A stretch of 64,000 bases of DNA, from positions 51,540 through 115,539 of the forward strand of contig SVEH01000009.1 of NCBI GenBank assembly GCA_015057455.1, read 5' to 3'. The stretch comes from Lachnospiraceae bacterium (GTDB taxonomy: Bacteria > Bacillota > Clostridia > Lachnospirales > Lachnospiraceae). Below the pieces are notes generated by a model that was not told the origin of the DNA, made no database searches, and worked only from the letters and a program-made list of their open reading frames with translations. Shown piece by piece: positions 16,688 to 25,043 of the stretch. The position numbers and the translations under genes were made by a program. Numbering within the stretch: position 1 is the first letter of the stretch; each line of letters opens with the position of its first letter.

Positions 16688-18937
16688 CTAATTTAATTCC
16701 TTAATACGTTTATCAAGGCTTGTATATCGCTTTTGCTCTGAGGTATTATCTATCATAAGTTGTACCATATTACTGCTGCCTACTATAGTTACACATTTTT
16801 TTGCCCTGGTAACTGCAGTATAGAGAAGATTTCGATTCATAAGCATCTGCGGTCCCATAAATATTGGAATTACTATTGCAGAATATTCACTACCTTGTGC
16901 CTTATGTATTGTAATAGCATAGGCAAGTTCTAATTCATCTAGTTGGCTATATTTGTATTCAACTCTTTTACCTTCATCAAATATTACTGTAACTGTTTCT
17001 GCAAATGTATTTATTTCCTCTATTATTCCTGTATCACCATTAAATATTCCCATTCCTTTATCTACCAATGTATTAAAGGAACTGCGAATCTCCCATTCCA
17101 TTTGATAATTATTCTTTATCTGCATTACCTTATCTTTTTCTCTAAATATTGTTCCATTTATTTCAAGTTCTTGTTTGCTAAATGACTTAGGATTAAGATA
17201 AGTTTGCAAAACCGTATTTAATCTTTCAACACCTAATTCTCCTTTTCTCATAGGTGTTAAAACTTGAATATCATAAGGTGTTTCATTAACATACTTGGGC
17301 ATTTTGTCTCTAACTAGCGAAACTACTACTCCCATTATATCCATACTATTTTGTCTCTGAAGCATAAAGAAATCTTTGCTTTTATTATCTAATTTTATGC
17401 TTTCACCAGAATTTATCTTATGGGCATTAACAACAATATCACTTTCTGTTGCCTGTCTAAATATCTTCGTTAACATAACCACATTAAACGTATGTGATTT
17501 TATAATGTCCTTTAACACATTACCTGGTCCTACTGATGGAAGCTGATTAACATCTCCCACTAATACAATTCTTGTTCCAATAGGAATTGCCTTTAAAAAT
17601 GCATTCATTAAATTAATATCAACCATAGACATCTCGTCTATTATAATAACATCTGCCTCTAATGGATTCTCCTCATTACGCTCAAACATAAATTTATCAT
17701 CTTCTGCATCTCTTGCACCTGATATTTCTAACATTCTATGTATTGTTTGGGCCGGTCTTTTGGTTGTTTCTGACATACGCTTAGCTGCTCTTCCCGTTGG
17801 CGCAGCTAAAAGAATATTTAGATTATCTTGTTCAAACATTCTTATAATTGTATTAATTGTTGTTGTCTTACCTGTACCTGGACCACCAGTTATAATAGTG
17901 ATTCCATTTCTAGCAACTTCTATAACAGCCTGTCTCTGATGTTCATCTAAAGTGATATCTATATCTTGCATCGTTTTCTTCAACTTCTGTTCTATTTCTT
18001 CATAAGTTGTACTATATTTTATATTAAGGTCCATAAGCATTCTTGCACAATTTAATTCTGTATAATAAAGTGATGCAAGATATACTATTTCTTCTATTTC
18101 ATCATCTTTTGAATCAGTTATCTCTCCCTCTTTATTAATTAACTTTACTATGATTTTCCTATCTATACATAAATTATCTAACTGTACATCTAGTGTACTT
18201 ATATCTATCATTAATAACTCTGCTACTCTTTTTTTAAGCATATTTTTAGGAAGATACATATTACCTGCTCCCATAGAATTACTTAAAACATACATAATTC
18301 CTGCACGAATACGATAATCAGAGTCTACTTGTATTCCTACTTTATTGGCTATTTCATCTGCTAATTTAAAACCAATTCCTGTAATATCTTCTGCTAATTT
18401 GTATGGATTTTCTCTTATAATATCATACATTCTATATCCATATTGTTTTTGAATTTTAACTGCATAGGACATACTTATTCCGTATTTTTGAAGAAAAATC
18501 ATAGCCTCTCGCATATCTCTTTTTTCTTCAAACTGAGCACCTATATCTCTAGCTTTTTTCAAACTAATTCCCTTTATCTCAGCTAATCTCTCTGGTTCAC
18601 ATTCTATTATTTGAAATGAATCCTCCCCAAACTTTGCTACTATCTTTTTGGCAGTGGCTTCCTTTATTCCTTTTATAGCGCCTGATGCCAAATATTTTTC
18701 AATTGCAACAATATCCTTAGGTTCTATTATTTCATATTCTTTTGATGAGAATTGTTCACCATATAAAGGATGACTAGTATAGTCACCCTTTGCTTTAATG
18801 TATTCACCTTCACTTATAAATGAAAATGTACCTACAACTATAATAGAATCAAGCTTTGTTGATACTTCCATTACTGTATAACCATTTTCTGTGTTCCTAA
18901 ATTTTATCTTTTCTACATATCCTTCAATACTTTCCAA
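16688..18937 (-). CDS. recD2: RecD2-type ATP-dependent helicase
   Basis: 749 residues, the usual RecD2 size. An N-terminal OB-like part (VEKIKFRNTENGYTVMEV) and tandem helix-hairpin-helix region (IKGIKEATAKKIVAKFG, IKGISLKKARDIG, ITGIGFKLADEIA) precede the superfamily 1B motor: Walker A ITGGPGTGKTTTIN near residue 352, Walker B VIIIDEMSMVD, motif III VLVGDVNQLPSVGPG, and motif VI YTAVTRAKKCVTIVG. RecD2 is a 5'-3' helicase of DNA repair in bacteria lacking RecBC. The start is TTG 18937, because GGAGG lies seven bases upstream and the N-terminus aligns with the family. Next gene upstream is the amidase, 36 bp away. Confidence 0.95.
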   Translation of the reverse strand: MESIEGYVEKIKFRNTENGYTVMEVSTKLDSIIVVGTFSFISEGEYIKAKGDYTSHPLYGEQFSSKEYEIIEPKDIVAIEKYLASGAIKGIKEATAKKIVAKFGEDSFQIIECEPERLAEIKGISLKKARDIGAQFEEKRDMREAMIFLQKYGISMSYAVKIQKQYGYRMYDIIRENPYKLAEDITGIGFKLADEIANKVGIQVDSDYRIRAGIMYVLSNSMGAGNMYLPKNMLKKRVAELLMIDISTLDVQLDNLCIDRKIIVKLINKEGEITDSKDDEIEEIVYLASLYYTELNCARMLMDLNIKYSTTYEEIEQKLKKTMQDIDITLDEHQRQAVIEVARNGITIITGGPGTGKTTTINTIIRMFEQDNLNILLAAPTGRAAKRMSETTKRPAQTIHRMLEISGARDAEDDKFMFERNEENPLEADVIIIDEMSMVDINLMNAFLKAIPIGTRIVLVGDVNQLPSVGPGNVLKDIIKSHTFNVVMLTKIFRQATESDIVVNAHKINSGESIKLDNKSKDFFMLQRQNSMDIMGVVVSLVRDKMPKYVNETPYDIQVLTPMRKGELGVERLNTVLQTYLNPKSFSKQELEINGTIFREKDKVMQIKNNYQMEWEIRSSFNTLVDKGMGIFNGDTGIIEEINTFAETVTVIFDEGKRVEYKYSQLDELELAYAITIHKAQGSEYSAIVIPIFMGPQMLMNRNLLYTAVTRAKKCVTIVGSSNMVQLMIDNTSEQKRYTSLDKRIKELN

Positions 18938-18973
18938 TGTATAGCCTCCATTTTACAGTTACCTTGGATTAGT

Positions 18974-19864
18974 TTATTTTTTATTAAGGTACTCAATTAC
19001 ACCATTACATATTCCAACTGCCATTTTATCTTGATACCCATCATCTACCAATAATAAATCTTCTTCTTTGTTACTCATAAATCCCATCTCTATTATACTC
19101 ACTGGTACTGAACACCAATTAATTCCACTCATTGTATCTGATTCTAATATACCTTTATTTTGTGCCCCAGTAGCTTCACATATTCTATCAACTAATCTTT
19201 GAGATAATTCTCTACTTTTTGAATGTAGTTTACCGCAATATTTGTTCTTCTTAGTTTGACACATTGTTAAAGCACCTTTAGCACTAGAATTCTCTGCTCC
19301 ATTACAATGAATTCTTATAAATGCATCTGCATTTGCATTATTAGCAATTTGCGCTCTTTCAGAATTACTCATATCTACTTCATGGGTATCTCTACACATT
19401 ATTACATTATATCCTTTACTTTTCAATATGGATTCTACTTTTTTTGATACTTGTAAAGTTACAACATACTCAGGAACACCTGATGCAACACCTGTTGTAC
19501 CACTTGAAACCTTAGGCTTAGTCTCTGATGCCCCTGGACCTATTGGTTCATGATCACTATTGCCTTGTTTTTGATGTCCAGCATCAATTACTACTGTATA
19601 TTTTGAACTATTCTTTGCTTCTAACAATTGAACTGTACTATTTGATGGCTCTTTAGTAGGTTTTTGTGTTTGCTCTGTTTCAGGCTTTGGAGTCTGTGTT
19701 GGTTTCTCACTTTCTTCTACTTGTTGTTCACTTGAAACTGTAGGTTGAACAGTTGGTGCACTTCCTTGTTCGTTTAATACAATCTCTTGTTCTTCCTCCT
19801 TACTACATCCGCCTAATACTAACATTAATGTAATCATTACTAAAAGTACCTTAATATATTTCAT
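18974..19864 (-). CDS. Lipoprotein N-acetylmuramoyl-L-alanine amidase (Amidase_3)
   Basis: 296 residues from ATG 19864 (GGAGG ahead; 7 in-frame codons further upstream lack a site). Signal peptide with lipobox LVLGGCSKEE predicts a lipid-anchored protein. A Thr/Pro/Gln/Glu linker leads to an Amidase_3 zinc domain from about residue 95: VVIDAGHQ (His ligand), a region with HEPIGPG, RIHCNGAENSS (second His) and SIIEMGFMSNKEED (catalytic Glu). It cleaves the amide bond between MurNAc and the stem peptide. It lies 36 bp upstream of recD2 and may be co-transcribed; three 42-bp repeats lie directly upstream. Confidence 0.92.
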   Translation of the reverse strand: MKYIKVLLVMITLMLVLGGCSKEEEQEIVLNEQGSAPTVQPTVSSEQQVEESEKPTQTPKPETEQTQKPTKEPSNSTVQLLEAKNSSKYTVVIDAGHQKQGNSDHEPIGPGASETKPKVSSGTTGVASGVPEYVVTLQVSKKVESILKSKGYNVIMCRDTHEVDMSNSERAQIANNANADAFIRIHCNGAENSSAKGALTMCQTKKNKYCGKLHSKSRELSQRLVDRICEATGAQNKGILESDTMSGINWCSVPVSIIEMGFMSNKEEDLLLVDDGYQDKMAVGICNGVIEYLNKK

Positions 19865-19888
19865 GATAATCCTCCATTTCACCAACCA

Positions 19889-20015
19889 TATGTTTATGCT
19901 TTTATTATTATTGTCTTAAATATTAATACTTATGTTTATGCTTTTATTATTGTTGTCTTAAATATTAATACTTATGTTTATGCTTTTATTGTTTAATGTC
20001 TTAAATACAAATATT
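19889..20015. repeat. Three tandem 42-bp repeats
   Basis: Units start at 19889, 19931 and 19973 and each begins TATGTTTATGCTTTTATT, then a TTGTCTTAAAT block. The first two differ at only one or two positions; the third is diverged at its end. They fill most of the spacer between lysA and the amidase gene and so may sit in the amidase promoter/leader. No dyad symmetry within the unit. Confidence 0.9.
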
Positions 20016-20077
20016 ATCTTTTTTTACTGGTATAACGTAATATACCGAAAATTAATATATAAACTATTCTTCAAATA

Positions 20078-21343
20078 TTAATACTTAATATCCTTTAATA
20101 TATCTGAGAAATCAAATGTAGCAAAATAATCCTTTGCTGTTTCTGCACGTCTTATCATCTTAACTTGTCCATCTTCTTGCAATAATAACTCTGCTGATTT
20201 TAATTTTCCATTATAATTATATCCCATTGCATAACCATGGGCTCCTGTATCATGAATCACCAAATAGTCTCCAATATCTATCTTTGGTAACTTTCTATCT
20301 ATTGCAAACTTATCATTATTCTCACACAATGAGCCTGTTACATCATATAAATTATTGCAAGCATCTTCTTCCTTGCCTAAAACTGTAATATGATGATATG
20401 CACCATACATAGCTGGTCTCATTAAATCAACTGCACAGGCATCTAATCCTATATAATCCTTATGTGTCTTCTTTTCATGAAGAACTTTTGATACTACGCA
20501 ACCATATGGTCCAAGCATATATCTTCCAAGCTCTGTGTAAATTGCCACATCCCCCATTCCTGCTGGCACAAGAACTTCATCATATGCTTTCTTAACACCT
20601 TGAGCTATTACTTCAATATCATTCTCCTCTTGATCTGGCTTATATGGAATACCAATTCCCCCTGATAAATTAATAAATGTAATATTGGCTCCTGTTTTAT
20701 CTCTTAGCTCTACTGCCAATTCAAACAATAATCTTGCTAACATTGGATAATATTCATTGGTAACTGCATTACTTACTAAAAAAGAATGAATTCCAAATTC
20801 CTCTACTCCCATATCTACTAATTTTTTATATCCTTCTAACATCTGCTCCTTAGTAAATCCATACTTAGCATCTCCTGGATTATCCATAATATCCGTACTT
20901 ACTTTAAATACCCCACCTGGATTATATCTACAACATATCTTTTTTGGAATTCCTGCCACTTCATCCAAGAAATCAATGTGTGATATATCATCTAAATTAA
21001 TTATTGCCCCCAATTCTTTTGCTTTAATAAAGTCTTCTTTTGGAGTATCATTTGAAGAAAACATTATTTCTTCTCCTTTTATTCCAATAGCCTCTGAAAG
21101 AATAAGTTCATTATATGATGAGCAGTCACATCCACATCCTTCTTCTTGTAAAATCTTAAGAATGTATGGATTTGGTGTTGCTTTTACTGCAAAATACTCT
21201 TTATATCCCTTGTTCCATGAAAATGCTTTGTTAAGTCTTCTAGCATTCTCTCTTATTCCTTTTTCATCATACAAATGAAATGGCGTTGGATAAGTTTTTA
21301 CAATATCTTGTACTTTTTCTTTATTAATAAATGTTCTCTTCAT
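20078..21343 (-). CDS. lysA: Diaminopimelate decarboxylase
   Basis: PLP enzyme that decarboxylates meso-diaminopimelate to lysine. 421 residues, fold-type III. FAVKATPNP holds the PLP lysine (K54); GCDCSSYNELIL follows the first strand; the phosphate-binding loop is NLSGGIGIPY; the C-terminal part has YTELGRYMLGPYG and DVTGSLCENNDKFA (the Cys/Glu region that contacts substrate). GGAGG precedes ATG 21343. It stands alone between the amidase and a set of small secreted proteins. The upstream segment TTGTAAAAAAATGTAA is shared with two other promoter regions here. Confidence 0.95.
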   Translation of the reverse strand: MKRTFINKEKVQDIVKTYPTPFHLYDEKGIRENARRLNKAFSWNKGYKEYFAVKATPNPYILKILQEEGCGCDCSSYNELILSEAIGIKGEEIMFSSNDTPKEDFIKAKELGAIINLDDISHIDFLDEVAGIPKKICCRYNPGGVFKVSTDIMDNPGDAKYGFTKEQMLEGYKKLVDMGVEEFGIHSFLVSNAVTNEYYPMLARLLFELAVELRDKTGANITFINLSGGIGIPYKPDQEENDIEVIAQGVKKAYDEVLVPAGMGDVAIYTELGRYMLGPYGCVVSKVLHEKKTHKDYIGLDACAVDLMRPAMYGAYHHITVLGKEEDACNNLYDVTGSLCENNDKFAIDRKLPKIDIGDYLVIHDTGAHGYAMGYNYNGKLKSAELLLQEDGQVKMIRRAETAKDYFATFDFSDILKDIKY

Positions 21344-21501
21344 AATAGTCCTCCATTAAATGAATATTTCTAATACATTAGTATATCAAATATTTATTAC
21401 CATTTAAACAAATTATTACATTTTTTTACAATTTTCATATTATTTCTATACTCCCCATATATTTTACAATTAATATCTTACCGTTCATCTAAATAAGATA
21501 A

Positions 21502-21589
21502 CTATAATTTAAATGCATATACATATTCATTATTATAATTCTTAATGTAGCTATAATTTAAACCCATATACATATTCATTATTATAATC
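21502..21589. repeat. Direct duplication of the 3' end of the following gene
   Basis: About 39 bp starting at 21502 recur at 21551 with three or four differences. Copy two is the actual end of the gene below (ending YVYGFKL-stop); copy one would encode YVYAFKL-stop but is out of frame with it (offset 49 bp). A small tandem duplication whose outer copy is now non-coding. Confidence 0.8.
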
Positions 21590-21907
21590 CTTTACGATAA
21601 TAACATTTTTACCCCCATTTTTAGTTAAATATATACAACCTCCCTCTTCTAAATACTGACTTTTCTCTTTTATATACTCCTCTTTAACATCATAATCCAT
21701 GTGCAAACCGTCTAATATATCGGCATAATCACTTCCCTTTTCTATCATATCTGAAGGAATAATTTGATAATTGGCTCCCTCAAATTGTATTAATTCACTA
21801 GCCGTTTCTCTTTCTCTTGCAATCCCCCTGTTATCATTATTTATAATAACCACCATTGTAATAGCCATCACCATTATTATTCCTGTAATTAACAGTATCT
21901 TTCTCAT
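21551..21907 (-). CDS. Small exported or membrane-anchored protein
   Basis: 118 residues from ATG 21907, chosen for GGAGG; the open frame extends nine codons further. A hydrophobic segment at about 4-24 (ILLITGIIMVMAITMVVII) is a signal or anchor; the rest is charged and soluble (FEGANYQIIPSDMIEKG, GGCIYLTKNGGKNVIIV). No family recognised. It lies 70 bp downstream of the next gene (21978-22913) on the same strand. Its 3' end has been duplicated (see the repeat). Confidence 0.65.
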   Translation of the reverse strand: MRKILLITGIIMVMAITMVVIINNDNRGIARERETASELIQFEGANYQIIPSDMIEKGSDYADILDGLHMDYDVKEEYIKEKSQYLEEGGCIYLTKNGGKNVIIVKDYNNEYVYGFKL

Positions 21908-21977
21908 ATTTATCCTCCATTCTATTATTTCCATTTGTTTTCTCCATTCCCCTTTGTATTATTAACATTTTTTTTAC

Positions 21978-22913
21978 TTATTTATACACTTTAGATGTCT
22001 TTATTCGGTATCTTGGTCTATAACTTGTAGTCTTGCTGTTTCTTGCTTGTACAAATTTATTATACATAACTGATTTCTTATAATTAGACACTATTCTTAT
22101 AGTTGAATTTCTCCCTGTTGATAATAAAGAACCGTCATTTTGTACATATGCTGAGAAAATATATACTGCATTTTTGCTTGGCAAAGTATCCTTATCATAC
22201 ACCATATACTTTGAAGAATTTTGTATTCTGCCTCCTGATTTTTGAATTTCTACATAACCACCTTCTTTTAATTTTCCTTTTATATTTTTTAAAATCTTTA
22301 ATCTATATTTGGTATAAGGAACTTTTATCCACTTATTATCTATTTTTACAGGAAATTTATACACAGTGCTAACTACTTTATCCACCTTTGCAACAAATGT
22401 ATAATCTGAATCAGCAACTACATTTTTTATATTAGTAACATCAAATTTGTATGTAGCATGAACTCTTTCTATATCCTCTTCTTTTATATACTGAGTATCA
22501 CTTTTCACCTCCTCTTCCTCATTGGCATTAAACCCTTTTGCTTTAAGTTCTTTTGCTTTAATTGTATTAGTTTTAAATCCTTTATCCTGACATGCTTTAG
22601 CATTTTGTATTAATGAATCCTCTGACACTTTTATACTCTCTGCACTAAATTTATATCCAGCTACACTAAGCGATATTGCTCCACACAATATTACACCTGC
22701 CAATGCTAATTTATCCCACCTACAGTTAATACTACATAATTTCCTTACACCTAATTTTATATTTCCCATTAATTTTCTTACTAATTCTAGTTCATTGTAT
22801 CTTCTTATTTTTCTAATCAAATCTACTCCATTATTCTTCTTAACTTTTTGTACTTTAATTTTATTACAAACATCCTCAACCTTATTTATTATAATATTTA
22901 CAACCTTTTTCAT
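21978..22913 (-). CDS. Membrane-anchored protein of unknown function
   Basis: 311 residues. The first 70 are strongly basic; a membrane helix follows at about 68-88 (LALAGVILCGAISLSVAGY); the remaining 220 residues are external with a beta-rich pattern (YTFVAKVDKVVSTVYK, YRLKILKNIKGKLKEGGYVEI, NAVYIFSAYV, LSTGRNSTIRIV). The pattern of Lys-Gly-Lys and short strands is like a small sugar- or surface-binding fold, but no family can be named. Good AGGGAG before ATG 22913. The upstream neighbour is a secreted metzincin 149 bp away. Confidence 0.68.
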   Translation of the reverse strand: MKKVVNIIINKVEDVCNKIKVQKVKKNNGVDLIRKIRRYNELELVRKLMGNIKLGVRKLCSINCRWDKLALAGVILCGAISLSVAGYKFSAESIKVSEDSLIQNAKACQDKGFKTNTIKAKELKAKGFNANEEEEVKSDTQYIKEEDIERVHATYKFDVTNIKNVVADSDYTFVAKVDKVVSTVYKFPVKIDNKWIKVPYTKYRLKILKNIKGKLKEGGYVEIQKSGGRIQNSSKYMVYDKDTLPSKNAVYIFSAYVQNDGSLLSTGRNSTIRIVSNYKKSVMYNKFVQARNSKTTSYRPRYRIKTSKVYK

Positions 22914-23062
22914 AACATATCTCCCTTATTTTTTTAAATCCTTTTATTAACAAAAACTTATTCATAATTAACACTTCCATCTTCTAACTTATAAATTTTA
23001 TTTATATTAAATGATCTTTACAATAAATAATTAGTTATAAAAACTATCATTTGTATTGAATT

Positions 23063-23560
23063 CTATTTATATCTATATTTATAAGCATAATTATATGAAA
23101 TTTTGTCGTTATAGCTTAGCGCCACCCTATTTGTTGCGTACATATACATAATGTCTCTGCTAGTGTTATGATCTAATCCTAAGGCATGACCTAACTCATG
23201 TATACATACATTTTTCTGACCATTATAAGATAACCTATCCATTATATACTTATTAAATCTTATAACTCCATTACTTCCTGTAACTCCTGCAGTACTGCTT
23301 ACTTCAAAACAATCAGATATTGCCACATCTTGAATTCTAAATAAGCTGTCTTTTCTAATAACTCCTTTTTTGTAACCATTCCACACATTAACTGCCGACT
23401 TAAATTGTTTCATATATTTAGTTGACCCATCCCAATCCAAATGCTTTCCGCTATCAACCAAATCCCAATTTAAAACCTTCACTCCTGCATATACCTCATC
23501 ATTCATACAAGTTACAATTAACATCATACACAACATAAACCCTGTTATAATTTTTTTCAT
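23063..23560 (-). CDS. Secreted metzincin-type zinc metalloprotease (matrixin-like)
   Basis: 165 residues. A signal peptide (ITGFMLCMMLIVTCMN, cleavage near YAG at 24-26) leads to a compact catalytic domain. CIHELGHALGLDHN is a full HExxHxxGxxH metzincin zinc motif (H121, H125, H131, catalytic E122), and RDIMYMYA supplies the Met-turn (M138). The length, with nothing beyond the Met-turn except a Tyr-rich tail, is near the minimum for matrixin-like (M10/M57) enzymes. No propeptide with a cysteine switch is seen. GGAGG precedes ATG 23560. Substrates cannot be predicted; neighbours are small exported proteins. Confidence 0.88.
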   Translation of the reverse strand: MKKIITGFMLCMMLIVTCMNDEVYAGVKVLNWDLVDSGKHLDWDGSTKYMKQFKSAVNVWNGYKKGVIRKDSLFRIQDVAISDCFEVSSTAGVTGSNGVIRFNKYIMDRLSYNGQKNVCIHELGHALGLDHNTSRDIMYMYATNRVALSYNDKISYNYAYKYRYK

Positions 23561-23892
23561 ACTATTCCTCCATTAATCAAATTTATATTTTCTTATATTT
23601 CTCCCATCACCCATATTAAAGAATTTTTCAAACACTTATATCATGCATATTTCACATCACCTCCTATGTTTCTTTGCCTTACGTGAAATACTATACATTA
23701 TTAACACTCCCTTGTCTCGAAATGTTGACAGATAACCATTCTGTCAGAAATACGGTCATTTTGTCCCCAGTAGAATACATATTTTCCTATTATTTTCCAC
23801 AATTACTGCCATTTATTAACATTTCCTATGTCCAAATAATCCCAAATCACTTATAATTTTTTAATTAATCAGCAAACTAATCTATATAAAAC
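23561..23892. other. Gene-free stretch upstream of the metzincin gene
   Basis: No convincing gene. It includes the probable leader of the metzincin gene with a strong unused ribosome site (see 23628-23665) and an inverted repeat TGACAGA/TCTGTCA at 23726-23746. The remainder is AT-rich without recognised signals. Confidence 0.6.
23628..23665 (-). promoter_or_regulatory. Strong ribosome site before a 6-codon mini-ORF in the metzincin leader
   Basis: On the minus strand AGGAGGTGAT (23656-23665) is a perfect match to the 16S anti-Shine-Dalgarno. It is followed by GTG or ATG triplets opening only very short frames (MHDISV-stop from 23648). The metzincin gene starts about 70 bp further on with its own site. 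It may be a leader peptide or a ribosome-standby/mRNA-stabilising site; no protein of usual size is possible here. Confidence 0.45.
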
Positions 23893-23938
23893 AATAACCC
23901 CAAAATCAAACAATATATAATTTGATTTTGGGGTTATT
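23893..23938 (-). terminator. Intrinsic terminator, possibly bidirectional
   Basis: Perfect 18-bp stem AATAACCCCAAAATCAAA (23893-23910) with its complement at 23921-23938 and a 10-nt loop. On the minus strand it is followed by TGTTTTATA, placing it 19 bp after the stop of the gene at 23957-24748. Confidence 0.85.
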
Positions 23939-23956
23939 ATTTAAAGTAACTATATC

Positions 23957-24748
23957 CTATGCCACCAACCATTTGTGTTTTTCTACACTATACAATGGAA
24001 TAAGGGGTATTAAAATCGGTGTTGATTTTACATACTTTTGATAATCTTCTCTATCACCATAATTCTTATTCTGTCTAATCTCTAATCTTCTTGCTCCACT
24101 AAACATTACATAAACAATTCCTACATATCCTAATACTGCCATAGTCCATTGTATTGCACTTGCATATGTAGTTATTCCTGAAATAAATACTCCTGTCCAG
24201 AATATTACTTCTCCAAAATAATTAGGACATCTCACCATTCTATACAAACCTTTACTACAAAAATCATTAGGGTTAACCGCTTTTGTCCTTGATTTTTGAA
24301 CATCTGCTAATGATTCAATAATTAATCCTATAATCATAATCACAATTCCCACTATACATACAGTGTCTACTTTGCCACCATTAGCCATTCTTATATAAAC
24401 TGGTGCTACTTCTAGAACATAAAGCAAAACGCATGTAACCCAAATTGCTACCTTTACGCCAAAGTTCATACCCTTTCCTGACTTAATCTCCTTCTTCATA
24501 TGAGCACCATAACTTTTACTCTTAATTTCTCTAATAAGCAAATATCCACCTAATCTACATCCATAAATTACAAATAAAATGCAAGCTAATACCGTCCACA
24601 ATGTTAAGCTATCCTTGTACATAATTATTAGACCAACTCCCATGGCAGCAATGGAAAATCCATATCCAAGTGATATAAAATATACATATTTGTAAAATCC
24701 AATAGCACTTACTAGCAAAGCAATAATTACTAAAATCCAAAATTCCAT
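23957..24748 (-). CDS. DUF1295 / steroid-5-alpha-reductase-like membrane protein
   Basis: 263 residues with six or seven membrane helices. The C-terminal half has the family pattern: GLYRMVRCPNYFGEVIFWTG (the hxRHPNYFGE-like motif, here RCPNYFGE), preceded by RTKAVNPNDFCSKG and followed by ARRLEIRQNKNYGDREDYQKY. This pattern is shared by DUF1295 proteins and isoprenylcysteine methyltransferase-like enzymes; related proteins use NADPH or SAM, so the reaction cannot be fixed. ATG 24748 is chosen for GAGGAGG; 11 in-frame codons upstream have no site. It is divergent from parE with its own TTGTAA-17-TATAAT promoter. Confidence 0.82.
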   Translation of the reverse strand: MEFWILVIIALLVSAIGFYKYVYFISLGYGFSIAAMGVGLIIMYKDSLTLWTVLACILFVIYGCRLGGYLLIREIKSKSYGAHMKKEIKSGKGMNFGVKVAIWVTCVLLYVLEVAPVYIRMANGGKVDTVCIVGIVIMIIGLIIESLADVQKSRTKAVNPNDFCSKGLYRMVRCPNYFGEVIFWTGVFISGITTYASAIQWTMAVLGYVGIVYVMFSGARRLEIRQNKNYGDREDYQKYVKSTPILIPLIPLYSVEKHKWLVA

Positions 24749-24797
24749 AATATCCTCCTCGTTTATTGATTGTACTAACATATTATTATCATATATT

Positions 24798-24826
24798 ATT
24801 ATATAATATTTTACATTTTTTTACAA
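24798..24826 (-). promoter_or_regulatory. Sigma-A-like promoter of the DUF1295 gene
   Basis: On the minus strand TTGTAA (24821-24826), 17-bp spacer, TATAAT (24798-24803). The start codon lies 50 bp downstream. Confidence 0.65.
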
Positions 24827-24932
24827 TTGCATACACTTTATGTAGAGTATGTGTGGATAAAAATAAATAGACTATATTTTGCCCTAATCGTCACTAAAAA
24901 AGAAAAACAGGTCAACTCAAATTTATTCTTAT

Positions 24933-24961
24933 TTGCAAAAAAAAAATTTATATAGTATACT
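24933..24961 (+). promoter_or_regulatory. Sigma-A-like promoter of parE-parC
   Basis: TTGCAA (24933-24938), 17-bp A/T spacer, TATACT (24956-24961). Transcription would start near 24968, about 75 bp before the parE ATG. Confidence 0.7.
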
Positions 24962-25043
24962 AATACAGATTATGTAACAATATTGTTTTACCTTAGAATG
25001 CGTATGCATCAGGGTTTATATTTTTTAATAAGGAGCATCAATT

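Noticed and set aside
23674..23856. 60-codon open frame on the plus strand
   Set aside because: No ribosome site, no protein-like composition, overlaps an inverted repeat; treated as chance.
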